NCBI GenBank assembly: GCA_958435545.1 | Contig: CAUBGU010000004.1 | Span: forward strand, 1 to 43,545 | DNA: 43,545 bases | DNA from: an uncultured Collinsella sp. | GTDB lineage: Bacteria > Actinomycetota > Coriobacteriia > Coriobacteriales > Coriobacteriaceae | Direction of reading: 5' to 3' | Shown: piece after piece, positions 15,513 through 24,678 of the stretch | Position numbering within the stretch: position 1 is the first letter of the stretch | How the letters are laid out: every line of letters starts with the position of its first letter | Notes under the pieces: model-generated | What the model saw: the letters and a program-made list of their open reading frames with translations, nothing else | What the model was told of the DNA's origin: nothing | Databases searched by the model: none | Position numbers and translations under genes: made by a program

Positions 15513-16408
15513 TGAAGCTTTCGCATGAATCCAGACTGCGTCTGGGCGTTGGCATCGGAGCGTTTGTGCTCATCATCGGGCTTGTTTTTGGCATTTCACG
15601 GACTTTGATTCATTATGATGGCCCGTGGGATCTCGACGATGTCGTATCCGGCTTGTCTGGTATGGACGATGCGGTTGACGAGGACAATCTCTTGGACGAC
15701 GGCAGCTATTCCGCTCGGCCTCAGCAACTTTCGAGCGAAACGTTTGATGCCGACGCGTTCACATCGCTTGACCTGGATGTGACGTCGGGCACGGTCGAGG
15801 TCAAACACGTCTCCGGCGGGCCGGTGCGCGTAATTGAAAGCGGTCGCGTGGCAACGGGGACCGTTGCCTTCGATGCGGCAACCCAGAACCTGGCCGAAAT
15901 CAAGGGCTCTACGCTCAAGATTCGCCAGTTCGATTGCGATGACGAGCGCGCCATTGACCGCACGGTTACCGTCGAACTGCCGCGCGAAGTTGCCGATAAC
16001 CTGGTCGGCATTACGGCGAAGGTGGGATCGGGTGATCTGACGGTCGCGGGCATTGCGTGCCATGACCTCAACCTGACTTTGGACTCGGGAGATGTTGAGT
16101 TTACTGGCACCGTGACCGATACCCTGAATGCCGAGGTCGGTTCGGGCGATGTGACGTTCGAGCTCTATCAGGCCCCCGCGAAGTCGATGGACGTGAGTGT
16201 GGGCTCGGGCGACGTGGAGATAGCGGTTCCGAACTCAACGGGCTTTAAGGCGAGCCTAACTGTGGGCAGCGGTGACTTCGAGAGCGATTTCCTTCCGCTT
16301 GGCTACGACGGCGAGACCATATTGAATCATGAATTCGACAACGGTGATAAGTCTGCCACGTATCGTTTTAAGGTCGGTTCGGGCGACATGTCGTTTGATC
16401 CGGAGTGA
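15509..16408 (+). CDS. Membrane-anchored DUF4097-type beta-repeat protein
   Basis: The 299-residue protein has an N-terminal membrane segment (LGVGIGAFVLIIGLVFGI, about 12-29) and an outside region built of repeated VGSGD/LDSGD strand-turn units, typical of DUF4097/adhesin-like beta-helix domains. At least six SGD repeats are visible between residues about 170 and 297. It is coupled to the membrane-tethered XRE regulator. Proteins of this type often accompany such regulators or anti-sigma-like systems; a sensing or structural role at the envelope is inferred. Confidence 0.86.
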   Translation: MMKLSHESRLRLGVGIGAFVLIIGLVFGISRTLIHYDGPWDLDDVVSGLSGMDDAVDEDNLLDDGSYSARPQQLSSETFDADAFTSLDLDVTSGTVEVKHVSGGPVRVIESGRVATGTVAFDAATQNLAEIKGSTLKIRQFDCDDERAIDRTVTVELPREVADNLVGITAKVGSGDLTVAGIACHDLNLTLDSGDVEFTGTVTDTLNAEVGSGDVTFELYQAPAKSMDVSVGSGDVEIAVPNSTGFKASLTVGSGDFESDFLPLGYDGETILNHEFDNGDKSATYRFKVGSGDMSFDPE

Positions 16409-16499
16409 CGACGGCGGGCTAAGTCCGCAAACTTAGATGCTTAGATGCGCTGTTTGATGAAGGCGTCGGGGCCGCGGTCGGCTTCGGCGCCTTTGCCTT

Positions 16500-16505
16500 T
16501 ACAAT
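16500..16505 (+). promoter_or_regulatory. Possible -10 element giving a leaderless elp3 mRNA
   Basis: TACAAT ends 6 bp before the ATG at 16512, so initiation 7 bp downstream would fall on the A of the start codon. There is no ribosome site at normal spacing; GGGGA sits 1 nt from the ATG. The -35 region is poor. Confidence 0.35.
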
Positions 16506-16511
16506 GGGGAC

Positions 16512-18419
16512 ATGGAACAGATTATCTTGAACATACTCGACGCTCTGCGTCGCGGTGAGACCGTGGACGACAAAGCGCTCGCCAAACTGATACATGCTGA
16601 GGCGCGCCGCGAGGGCGCCGATAAGCGCGATTTGGCCAAGCGTCGCCTGCTGCCGTTTTACCAGCGGGTGAAGCGTGAGGAACCGGCGCGTTGGGCGGCA
16701 TGGAATGTCAATTCCGAGCTGGAGCGTCAGCTGCTGCAGGTGCTTCGCATGAAGCCTCGTCGCACGGCTTCGGGCGTGGCGACCATTACCGTTATCACCA
16801 AGCCGTGGCCGTGCTCGGGCGATTGCCTGTTTTGCCCCAACGATCTGCGCATGCCCAAAAGCTATCTGCACGCCGAGCCGGCGTGCGCCCGTGCGGAGCA
16901 AAACTGCTTCGACCCGTATCTGCAGGTGAGCGCTCGTCTGACCGCGCTTTCGCAGATGGGACATGCGACCGACAAGATAGAGCTCATTGTGCTCGGCGGT
17001 ACCTGGAGCGACTATCCGCAAGGGTATCAGACGTGGTTTATGTCGGAGCTTTTCCGTGCGCTCAATGACGATGCCGTCGCCGGTGTGGCGGCAAACCCCA
17101 TGTTGGCGCGTCCGGGCATCAGCCGTGCCGAGGCAGGGCGCCTGCTCGATGACGCTCCCGCCGATGCCCTGCCGCCGGTGGTAACAGAGCGCCGCGAGCG
17201 CTATCGGGCTGCCGGCATTGCGACCGACGAGGCCGAGCTTGCGAGCGGCGTTGCCGACGAGCAGGGGCGTGTGGATGCTGTCGTTGGTGGCTATAACCGC
17301 GCAGTGCGTCGTCTGTACGGCCCCGGTACGCCATGGGGCGAGTCTGCCGAGTGGCAGACGGCAACGATGGAGGAGCTTGAGCGTCAGCAGCGCATCAACG
17401 AGACGGCGAAGCATCGCGTGGTGGGGCTCGTTATCGAGACCCGCCCCGATGCCGTGACGCCACAGGCGCTCACGCTCATTCGTCGTCTGGGCTGCACCAA
17501 GATTCAGATGGGCATCCAGAGCCTCGACCAGCATTTGCTCGATATCAACGAGCGTCGCATTTCGGTGGCTCAGATCGAGCAGGCGTTTTCGCTTGCGCGC
17601 CTCTTTGGCTTTAAGATCCATGCGCATTTTATGCTCAACTTATTGGGCGCCACACCCGAGGGGGACAAGCGCGACTACGAGCGCTTTATGACCGAAGGGG
17701 CCTTTATGCCCGACGAGGTCAAGGTCTACCCGTGCGCGCTCATCGAGGGCTCGCGTCTGGTGGGCTGCTATGAGCGCGGCGAGTGGCGTCCCTATACCGA
17801 GGAAGAGCTGCTCGATGTGTTGGTCGACGACATCGTGGTGACGCCGGCGTTCTGCCGCATCAGTCGCATGATCCGCGACTTTAGCTCCGACGACATCATG
17901 GTGGGCAACAAGAAGCCCAACCTGCGTCAGCTCGTTGAGAACCGTCTGGCTGCTCGGGGTGATGGTGCGACGGTGCGCGAGATTCGCTATCGCGAGATTA
18001 GCACGGCGGGCGCCGACTTGCATGAGCTGACCCTTGACGAGGAAGTGGCGTACGAGACGCCGGTGACGCACGAGCGCTTTTTGCAGTGGGTGACGCCGCA
18101 GGGCAAGATCGCGGGCTTTTTGCGTCTGTCTCTGCCCGATCGTGCTTTTGTTGCCGCGCATGCGGATGAGTTGCCGACGACACCGGACGAGGCGATGATT
18201 CGCGAGGTGCACGTGTATGGCATGGCGGCGCGCGTGGGAGATCAAGGCCAGGCAGCCCAGCACCATGGATTGGGGCGTTTGCTCGTAGAGCGTGCGTGCG
18301 AGATTGCCCGGGATGCGGGTTATACGCGTATCAACGTGATTAGCGCAATCGGTACGCGCGAGTACTATCGCCATTTGGGTTTTTGCGACCATGGACTCTA
18401 TCTGCAAAAGGAGCTCTAG
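16512..18419 (+). CDS. elp3: Elp3-type tRNA U34 radical SAM/GNAT enzyme
   Basis: The 635-residue protein combines a radical SAM domain and a GNAT acetyltransferase domain, the Elp3 architecture. The iron-sulfur cysteines are C101, C105 and C108 (PCSGDCLFC); many archaeal and eukaryotic Elp3 proteins have C-x4-C-x2-C. The C-terminal GNAT part contains HGLGRLLVERA near 578-588 and ends GFCDHGLYLQKEL. Stand-alone Elp3 adds carboxymethyl-type groups to uridine 34 of tRNA from acetyl-CoA. A spermidine-synthase-like gene begins at the base after the stop. The extra ~60-residue segment around 190-250 between radical SAM strands looks lineage-specific. Confidence 0.9.
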   Translation: MEQIILNILDALRRGETVDDKALAKLIHAEARREGADKRDLAKRRLLPFYQRVKREEPARWAAWNVNSELERQLLQVLRMKPRRTASGVATITVITKPWPCSGDCLFCPNDLRMPKSYLHAEPACARAEQNCFDPYLQVSARLTALSQMGHATDKIELIVLGGTWSDYPQGYQTWFMSELFRALNDDAVAGVAANPMLARPGISRAEAGRLLDDAPADALPPVVTERRERYRAAGIATDEAELASGVADEQGRVDAVVGGYNRAVRRLYGPGTPWGESAEWQTATMEELERQQRINETAKHRVVGLVIETRPDAVTPQALTLIRRLGCTKIQMGIQSLDQHLLDINERRISVAQIEQAFSLARLFGFKIHAHFMLNLLGATPEGDKRDYERFMTEGAFMPDEVKVYPCALIEGSRLVGCYERGEWRPYTEEELLDVLVDDIVVTPAFCRISRMIRDFSSDDIMVGNKKPNLRQLVENRLAARGDGATVREIRYREISTAGADLHELTLDEEVAYETPVTHERFLQWVTPQGKIAGFLRLSLPDRAFVAAHADELPTTPDEAMIREVHVYGMAARVGDQGQAAQHHGLGRLLVERACEIARDAGYTRINVISAIGTREYYRHLGFCDHGLYLQKEL

Positions 18420-19307
18420 ATGAACAAGCCGAGTGTTTCTGCTGGCGTCGTTGCCGGTGTTGCTCTGGGAGCCGCGGCGCTTGGTGCGGCCGCTGTCGCT
18501 GTTCGTGCTGCCTGTCTGCAGGTTGCGCGAACCCGCAATGGGTTGGCGCGTGTGAAACGCGTGCACGATGAGGGCGGCGACGAGATTCGCGTGTTGGTGC
18601 AAGGCAGCGTCTACCAAAGCGCAAGTTACGTTGGTGAGCGTTGGGCGGAGCCCGTCTTTGCGTACTATCGTGCGTTTGACGACGTGTTTGAGTCCGAGGA
18701 TGCGATGCGTGATGCTTATGGTCACGGTATCAACCGCATGCTTATGCTGGGTGGCGGCGGGTTTGCCTATCCCAAGTTCGCGCTGATGTCGCACGAGGGC
18801 TTGCGCATGGACGTCATCGAGTATGACGGAGAGATTACGCGCCTGGCGCGCCGCTGGTTCTATCTGGACGAGCTGGAGTGCACGGCGGGCGATCGCCTGC
18901 GGGTGATAACCGCTGAGGCTCGCTCTTATCTGGGCGTGACGAGTGTTGGTCATCGTCGCTACGACGTGGTCGTGAGCGATTGCTTTGGCGGTGCCGAGCC
19001 CGTACGCGAGCTGGCGACGGTTGAGGCGTTGCGTTTGGTGCGGGGCAGCCTAAATGTCGGTGGCGTCTACGTTGCCAATATCGTAAGCACAAACGAGGGG
19101 AGCGATGTGACGTTCCTGCGCGACTGCGCTGCCACGGCACTCGAGGTATTCGCCCATGTCTGGGTGGTCCCCTGTGGCGATGCGGAGTTCGGCGGCGAGG
19201 AGAACTACCTGCTCATCGCCAGCGACGGCGACTACGCTTTTGCCGAAGCTGTGCCTTTCGATGCCGACTTTCTCGGTGCCGCCCTCCACGACCAGCATTG
19301 GGAGTAG
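18420..19307 (+). CDS. Spermidine-synthase-like (aminopropyltransferase-fold) protein with N-terminal anchor
   Basis: The 295-residue protein starts with an Ala/Val/Gly-rich hydrophobic segment (about 8-31), likely a membrane anchor. A Rossmann methyltransferase/spermidine-synthase fold follows: MLMLGGGGFAYPK near 105-117, then MDVIEYDGEI and YDVVVSDCFGG. In true spermidine synthases the aspartates bind putrescine; here the SDCFGG loop differs, so polyamine synthesis is doubtful. AAGGAG lies 7 nt before the ATG, inside the end of elp3, so the genes are co-transcribed. The family is often annotated fused-MFS/spermidine synthase; its reaction is unknown. Confidence 0.8.
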   Translation: MNKPSVSAGVVAGVALGAAALGAAAVAVRAACLQVARTRNGLARVKRVHDEGGDEIRVLVQGSVYQSASYVGERWAEPVFAYYRAFDDVFESEDAMRDAYGHGINRMLMLGGGGFAYPKFALMSHEGLRMDVIEYDGEITRLARRWFYLDELECTAGDRLRVITAEARSYLGVTSVGHRRYDVVVSDCFGGAEPVRELATVEALRLVRGSLNVGGVYVANIVSTNEGSDVTFLRDCAATALEVFAHVWVVPCGDAEFGGEENYLLIASDGDYAFAEAVPFDADFLGAALHDQHWE

Positions 19308-19452
19308 TCAATTTGTGACGGGCTCTATGGTTTTGTCAATCATACGCTTCATCTATTTTCAGCATGACGCATCTGGACGCCCGGCGCCAACGCGCCTCAT
19401 CTTCGGTTGATTCCGCCGCCCGCTAGGCCAAAATTGTCATCGGAAGTATCAA

Positions 19453-20652
19453 ATGAACAAGCAAGCCACTACGCAACTGCACGTCTATTCCGCCTTTTTC
19501 GTTCTCTCGGGATTTGTTTTAAATCGGGGAGTGTTTCTACTTTTCCTTGCGGAGAAAGGAATGTCTGTCACGGAAATCGCGCTTTATCAAGCCCTGTTTA
19601 ACATTGCAACGGTCGTCCTCGAGCTGCCAACAGGGCTGATAGGCGATTTCTTTGGAAAGAAGTTCTCGATTCAAGTGGGCGTGCTGCTGCTTTTCTTCCA
19701 TACGGCTGGCATGCTGTTGCTCTCAGGCCCCTTTCTTGTCGTGCTTTCCCTTGTTGAGGCACTCGCCTACTCCCTTCAATCGGGATCCGAACAAGCGCTT
19801 TTATATGAAATTGCCCGGAATGCCGGTCAAGGAGAGCGCTTCCTCACCATCAACGCTCGGCTGCTTGCCGCGCAATCAATCGCGACGGGAGTGGCAATCG
19901 TACTTGGATCATTCATTGCCCAAGTATCTTGGAGTGCCCTCTACGTATGCGTTTCCGTTTTCTATCTCCTGCAGCTTTTCCTTCTGTATCCCATTGAGAG
20001 GATGGAAACGACCCATTCCAAAAACTCTGGGGAGGAAAGGTTTGACGTAGCCAAGGTCTTCAGACGCGAAACCTGGTGCATTGGAGAATCCGCTTTTGCG
20101 GTGTTGCTTCTTCTAATCGGCACAAGCATGCTCGATGGATTCTATGGGAGTTATTACAACTTGAATCAGTTGGTATTCGACGCATTTGATGCTCCCGTCT
20201 CCATAATAGGAATCTTTTTCGGTGCATCCTATGCAGTAAATGCGACGGCCTACATTGCAGCAGATTTCTTCTCATCGCGTTTCGGGAAAAGAAATACCAT
20301 GCTCGGCTCGATGCTAATCGAGGCCGGTCTTTTCATGATTCTTCCGTGGTTCGCTTCAAATCCGCTGTGTTTGTTTGGCCTTAGCATGGTGCTTTGTTTT
20401 CTCCCAGAAGTGGTGTACATCACTTCGGAAAACTTAATCCAAGACGCGATAGCGGACGATCTCCGCGCGACGATCCTTTCCGTCGCGTCTCTGGTAAGGG
20501 CTCTCTTTTCTGCAATGTTTTTCTCCATATTTGGATATGTGCTGGGGTTATATCCCATTCAGATAGCGCTCGGTGTTATTGGCGCAATCGCGATAGCAAT
20601 TACCGCCGTTGTTTCTTTAAAAATTGGTGGAATACATGCCTTCAAGAATTGA
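19453..20652 (+). CDS. MFS transporter, AT-richer than surroundings
   Basis: The 399-residue protein has about 12 hydrophobic segments and the MFS loop signature GLIGDFFGKKFS near 57-68 between helices 2 and 3, so it is a major facilitator of the drug- or small-molecule-efflux kind. GGAAG lies 6 nt before the ATG. The coding sequence is visibly poorer in G+C than its neighbours and uses codons such as TTT, CTT, ATA and AAA freely, which suggests recent transfer. It sits between the Elp3 operon and the end of the defence-like operon, and a gene remnant follows its stop. Substrate unknown. Confidence 0.87.
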   Translation: MNKQATTQLHVYSAFFVLSGFVLNRGVFLLFLAEKGMSVTEIALYQALFNIATVVLELPTGLIGDFFGKKFSIQVGVLLLFFHTAGMLLLSGPFLVVLSLVEALAYSLQSGSEQALLYEIARNAGQGERFLTINARLLAAQSIATGVAIVLGSFIAQVSWSALYVCVSVFYLLQLFLLYPIERMETTHSKNSGEERFDVAKVFRRETWCIGESAFAVLLLLIGTSMLDGFYGSYYNLNQLVFDAFDAPVSIIGIFFGASYAVNATAYIAADFFSSRFGKRNTMLGSMLIEAGLFMILPWFASNPLCLFGLSMVLCFLPEVVYITSENLIQDAIADDLRATILSVASLVRALFSAMFFSIFGYVLGLYPIQIALGVIGAIAIAITAVVSLKIGGIHAFKN

Positions 20653-20813
20653 TGTATCGATTGACGAGCTGCCAGAAGTTTCGAGCCTTCTTGATGGCTA
20701 CGGGTGTACGCGTTAGCTTTGAATCGGTGGGCCTTAATGCCGAGGAATATCAGCGTTTTATCGATGCTGGCGGAATAGACTGGTTAACAAGTCCCGTGCC
20801 GAAAAGACTAGTT
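20636..20813 (+). pseudogene. Possible frameshifted remnant after the MFS gene
   Basis: An ATG at 20636, overlapping the MFS stop, opens MPSRIDVSIDELPEVSSLLD and stops at 20716 after 26 residues. Another frame then reads VRVSFESVGLNAEEYQRFID followed by AGGIDWLTSPVPK without a stop. Joined by one shift near 20705 they make a plausible protein start. The DNA shares the AT-richer look of the MFS gene. I recognise no family. It may be the broken start of a gene lost from a transferred segment, or coincidence. Confidence 0.3.
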
Positions 20814-23258
20814 TTATGCGTGGTCGCGCCAACTGAGGACGCGCTGCTTCATGCCCTCTATGTCGAGCACGCCTTCGGCAAAGCCCTTGCGCACGAGCTC
20901 CTCGGGAACGTACTCGTCGTAGCGATCAAAATAAGGCACCTCGCCGGGATAGACGAGCTCGATGGGATCGAAGTCCTTTTCGGCCTCGGCGGCGAGCACC
21001 TCAAAGAACGTCTCCTCGTCGGCCTTCATCTTAAACTGCATAAAGTACGGGCGTGATGGGTCGAGTCCGCGAAGGCCCAGCTCCGCGGCGCACTTAATCT
21101 TGAGCATGCGCTCGAGTGCCAAAAAGGCGTAGCTGCCCAGCCAGGGGAAGAGCACCCAGGTGTCGCCACCCAGGTTGATGAGTGGCTTGGTTCCCGCACC
21201 CGAAATCTCGGCCGTATGGCGAGCCTGCGCCAAGCGGGCCCGCGCGTTACCCATGAGGTACGGATATGTCGCGTGCTCGTTGAGCGTCTTGCGCATGCGC
21301 TCGAGTACGTGTGTATTGATGTCACCGGGGCAGTCGCCAAAGTAGGCCGGCACACGACCCTTGACCTGCGTGGCAAAGACGGTGTGGCGCTTCCAGTCCA
21401 CTTCCTCGACAATCCAGCAGTGTCCGGCGATGGCGATGCGCTCACCGGGCGGCGGCGGGTTGACGATCGTGCCCAATTCGGCCGACTCGCTACGAACGGT
21501 GAACTCCTCGTTTTCCTGGAATACGGCGTAGAACTTAAAGTTGTTAATGATGCGCTCGCCCGCGAGACCCACGATGAGTCCGCCGCCCTCGGTGACCTGG
21601 ATATGGTCGATCTTGATGAGGTGGCGCAGCAGTACGCGATAGTCATCGGCCGAGACGCGGTGGAAATAGCTGAGCGTGAGCACGCGCTGAGCAAGCTCGG
21701 CCGGCGTGAGCTCGCCGGTGCTGGCGAGCGTCGACATGGTCTGGTGGTAGAGCAGGCTGTAGGGGAGTCGATCGAGCTCGGGCGGCTCGACCCACTTTTC
21801 CTCGCGATAGAGTTGTACGAGTGCGATGCCCTGCAGGAGCTTCCAGGGTATCGTTTCGGGCATCATCGTGCGCGGCTCGGGTTCTTCCTCGCGCATGACA
21901 AACCACATCTCGGGCGGAAGGTCGCGACGGCCTGTGCGCCCCATGCGCTGCAAAAAGGAGCTGACGGTAAACGGCGCGTCAATCTGGAACGCGCGCTCCA
22001 GGCGACCGATATCAATGCCGAGCTCCAGCGTGGAGGTGGTGACGGTCGTCTGCGCCTGCTCTTCGTCGCGCATGAGCTCCTCGGCCGTCTCGCGCAGCGA
22101 TGCCGAAAGGTTGCCGTGATGGATTAGAAAGCGGTCTGGCTCGTGCCGGCTCTCGCAGTAGCTGCGCAACATGGAGCACGCGGCCTCTGCCTCCTCGCGC
22201 GAGTTGGCAAAGACCAGGCACTTGCGGCCGCGGGTATGCTCAAAGATGTAGCCCATGCCGGGGTCGGCGTTGTCGGGTGCGGTGTCGGTGGGGTTGAGCA
22301 GCGCCTGTTCGGTTGCCTGCGGGATGTCGACTTCGCCCTCGGGGGCTGAGGAAGTGCGACGGTCCTTGGGGGCAGCCTTGCCCCGTGCCTGCTCGCGACG
22401 TTGGCGGCGCTCCTCTTGCGTGAGTTGTCCGCTGTGACGCATGTCTTGGGCACCGGCCGGCAGCGCCGCGGATGCCGCTGCCTCGATGCGCTCGCACGCG
22501 AGCACTTCGGCCTCTTGAGGACCTGTGCCCATGAATCCCCGCTGCTGTGCCTGGGGGCCCGAGTTGTAGAAGTGCTCCATGGAGATGCGCCATACGCGGC
22601 GCGGTTCTTCAAAGCGGGGGATAACACAGTTGCGCCCCGTTCCCTGTGAGAGAAAGGCACCCGTGCGTTCCGGGTCCCCGATGGTGGCCGAAAGACCGAT
22701 GCGCCGGGGCCGTACGCCCGCCATGCGCGAAAGACGCTCGATAAGGCAGAGTGTCTGCCCGCCACGGTCGCCGCGCATGAGCGAGTGGACCTCATCGATG
22801 ACGACGTAGCGTAGGTCGCAAAACATGCGCGGGATCGCCATGTGCTTATGGATTAAGAGCGCCTCGAGTGACTCGGGCGTAATCTGCAAGATGCCGCTCG
22901 GCTTTTTGATGAGCTTAGCCTTGTGCGACTGCGAGACATCGCCGTGCCAGTGCCAGACGGGGATGTCGGCTTCTTCGCATAGGTCATTGAGACGGACGAA
23001 CTGATCATTGATGAGCGCTTTGAGGGGGCCAATGTAGAGGGCACCAACGCTTGCGGGCGGGTTCTCCCAAAACTCGGTCAGGATGGGAAAGAAGGCCGCT
23101 TCGGTTTTGCCGGAAGCCGTGGATGCCGTCAGGAGCACATTATCTTGCGTGTTAAAGATGGCATCAGCTGCTGCAACCTGGATGGAGCGCAGGCTCTCCC
23201 AGTCGTGGGAGTAAATGAAGTCTTGGATAAACGGGGCGTAGCGGTCAAAGGCGTTCAC
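20814..23258 (-). CDS. sngC: DEAD/DEAH box helicase, Lhr/BrxHI-like; Shango SngC-type
   Basis: I start at the GTG at 23258 (814 residues), because AGGGAGG lies just upstream; the longer open frame would overlap the gene before it. Motifs: TASTASGKT with Lys51, DEVH at 155-158, SATIGDP at 190-196 and QRMGRTGRR in the second RecA domain. A charged, low-complexity insert (about 245-320) separates the two RecA lobes. Lhr-like helicases of this kind pair with a BrxD-type ATPase in BREX types 2 and 6, and with a TerB protein and ATPase in the Shango anti-phage system. The three-gene set here matches Shango. It is the last gene of the operon, after an intervening hairpin. Helicase identity is firm; the system name is from memory. 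Confidence 0.85.
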   Translation of the reverse strand: MNAFDRYAPFIQDFIYSHDWESLRSIQVAAADAIFNTQDNVLLTASTASGKTEAAFFPILTEFWENPPASVGALYIGPLKALINDQFVRLNDLCEEADIPVWHWHGDVSQSHKAKLIKKPSGILQITPESLEALLIHKHMAIPRMFCDLRYVVIDEVHSLMRGDRGGQTLCLIERLSRMAGVRPRRIGLSATIGDPERTGAFLSQGTGRNCVIPRFEEPRRVWRISMEHFYNSGPQAQQRGFMGTGPQEAEVLACERIEAAASAALPAGAQDMRHSGQLTQEERRQRREQARGKAAPKDRRTSSAPEGEVDIPQATEQALLNPTDTAPDNADPGMGYIFEHTRGRKCLVFANSREEAEAACSMLRSYCESRHEPDRFLIHHGNLSASLRETAEELMRDEEQAQTTVTTSTLELGIDIGRLERAFQIDAPFTVSSFLQRMGRTGRRDLPPEMWFVMREEEPEPRTMMPETIPWKLLQGIALVQLYREEKWVEPPELDRLPYSLLYHQTMSTLASTGELTPAELAQRVLTLSYFHRVSADDYRVLLRHLIKIDHIQVTEGGGLIVGLAGERIINNFKFYAVFQENEEFTVRSESAELGTIVNPPPPGERIAIAGHCWIVEEVDWKRHTVFATQVKGRVPAYFGDCPGDINTHVLERMRKTLNEHATYPYLMGNARARLAQARHTAEISGAGTKPLINLGGDTWVLFPWLGSYAFLALERMLKIKCAAELGLRGLDPSRPYFMQFKMKADEETFFEVLAAEAEKDFDPIELVYPGEVPYFDRYDEYVPEELVRKGFAEGVLDIEGMKQRVLSWRDHA

Positions 23259-23339
23259 GGGGCCTCCCTTCAAAAGCGAATCTCTCAACGCGGTGGGCAG
23301 TGGCTTGCTGCATTGCTGCTTCAACGTTTGCTCAGATAA

Positions 23340-23375
23340 AACCTGCCAAAATAAACCTGACCTTTTTGGCAGGTT
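23340..23375 (-). terminator. Hairpin inside the operon, overlapping the ATPase stop codon
   Basis: AACCTGCCAAAA (23340-23351) pairs perfectly with TTTTGGCAGGTT (23364-23375). On the minus strand it is followed by TTATCT. The stem reaches into the TAA stop of the ATPase gene (23374-23376). With only a short T-run it may terminate part of the transcripts, lowering helicase output. Confidence 0.6.
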
Positions 23376-24678
23376 AGATGGTGAACTCGGCGAAGTTGCG
23401 GTCGTCGCCTGCGGTGCCGGTGTCGTCTGTTGCGGCTGTCGGCGCCAGCGCGTCGCCACCGACGCTTTGCAGCAACTCGGCCACGTTAGCATCGGGGTTT
23501 TGACACAGGATATCGAGCAGCTCGATAAAGTCGCGAATGACCTCGCGAGGCGTCAGGTGCGTATCGGCTCCCACGCGGCCAAACTCAATCTTGAGGAAGT
23601 CCACCAAGTCGTTCTCGGTAAGCGTGGGCGTCCAGCCAAAGTAGCCGGCGTGAATTTGCATGAGTTTTTCGATCAGCACCAGTAGCTCCTCGTAGGTGAG
23701 CGGCTGTAAGCGGATGATGGGCGCGAGCATGTCCTTAAGGTCCTCGCGTGCAAAGCGACCCTGAGCGAGCCGGCTGCGCAGAGCCTCGTAGGAGAATACG
23801 CCGCGACGGCGGTCCTCGATGGAGGTCGGCGTGCCGCCCATGATCATGCCCAAGTACTGCGCCTTGCCCTGGAGCGTGTCGTTGTACATGGTGAGGATTT
23901 TCTCGTAGTTGTACTGGCGCGTGATGGCGTTGGGAATCTTGTACAGATTTACGAGTTCGTCGATGAGCACCAGCATGCCCTTGTAGCCGCTGCAGACCAA
24001 AAAGCGTGCGATGAGTTTGACGTAGTCGTACCAGTCGTCATCGCTGATGATGGTCGAGGAGCCCAGTTCGGCGCGAGCCTCGCTCTTGGTGCGGTATTCG
24101 CCGCGGATCCATTTGGTCACGCGGCTCATGGCCTCTTCGTCGCCCTCGGATACGGCCGTGCGATAGCGGCGGAGCATGCGGGTGAAGTCAAAGCCGTGGA
24201 CCATCTCCTCGAGCGGGGCCAGTTGGGTATTGACGACTGACTCGTCGACGTCGGCACACGAGGCGACCCAGCGATCCAGAATAAGGTTGAGCGCACCGCC
24301 CTCGGGGCGCGTCTTGGTCGATATGTTGCGGATGAGCTCGCGGTAGGTGGCAAGGCCCTGCCCCTGACCGCCTTGCAGGCGGCGCTCGGGCGACAGGTCG
24401 GCATCAGCGACGACGAATCCCTCGCCCATGGCGTGCGTGCGGATGGTCTGGAGCAAAAAGCTCTTGCCGGCGCCGTAACGACCGACCAGAAAGCGGAAGC
24501 TCGCGCCACCGTCGGAGATGAGACTCAGATCGGTGAGCAGGGCGCGAATCTCGACCTCGCGTCCCACGGTGATATAGGGAAGGCCGATGCGCGGGACCAC
24601 GCCGCCCTTGAGCGAGTTGAGAATGACGGCAGCGACGCGCTTGGGCACGCGGGGTGCTGCGGGTGCGGTATCACTCAT
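23374..24678 (-). CDS. sngB: P-loop ATPase with BrxC/BrxD-like domain; Shango SngB-type
   Basis: The 434-residue protein has Walker A GRYGAGKS at 66-73 and Walker B MLVLIDE at 235-241, with a conserved GGTPTSIEDRRRGV segment near 281-294, as in the BrxD (formerly DUF2791) ATP-binding family. Its start overlaps the end of the TerB-type gene by 8 bp, so they are translationally coupled. In Shango the ATPase works with a TerB protein and a helicase to block phage; how is not settled. The C-terminal ~35 residues are Ala/Thr/Asp-rich. No BREX methylase, PglZ or BrxC is adjacent, so this is not a complete BREX locus. Confidence 0.87.
   Translation of the reverse strand: MSDTAPAAPRVPKRVAAVILNSLKGGVVPRIGLPYITVGREVEIRALLTDLSLISDGGASFRFLVGRYGAGKSFLLQTIRTHAMGEGFVVADADLSPERRLQGGQGQGLATYRELIRNISTKTRPEGGALNLILDRWVASCADVDESVVNTQLAPLEEMVHGFDFTRMLRRYRTAVSEGDEEAMSRVTKWIRGEYRTKSEARAELGSSTIISDDDWYDYVKLIARFLVCSGYKGMLVLIDELVNLYKIPNAITRQYNYEKILTMYNDTLQGKAQYLGMIMGGTPTSIEDRRRGVFSYEALRSRLAQGRFAREDLKDMLAPIIRLQPLTYEELLVLIEKLMQIHAGYFGWTPTLTENDLVDFLKIEFGRVGADTHLTPREVIRDFIELLDILCQNPDANVAELLQSVGGDALAPTAATDDTGTAGDDRNFAEFTI

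Noticed and set aside
16433..16448. TTAGATGC twice in tandem
   Set aside because: Two 8-bp units only, with no extension or palindrome; likely chance.
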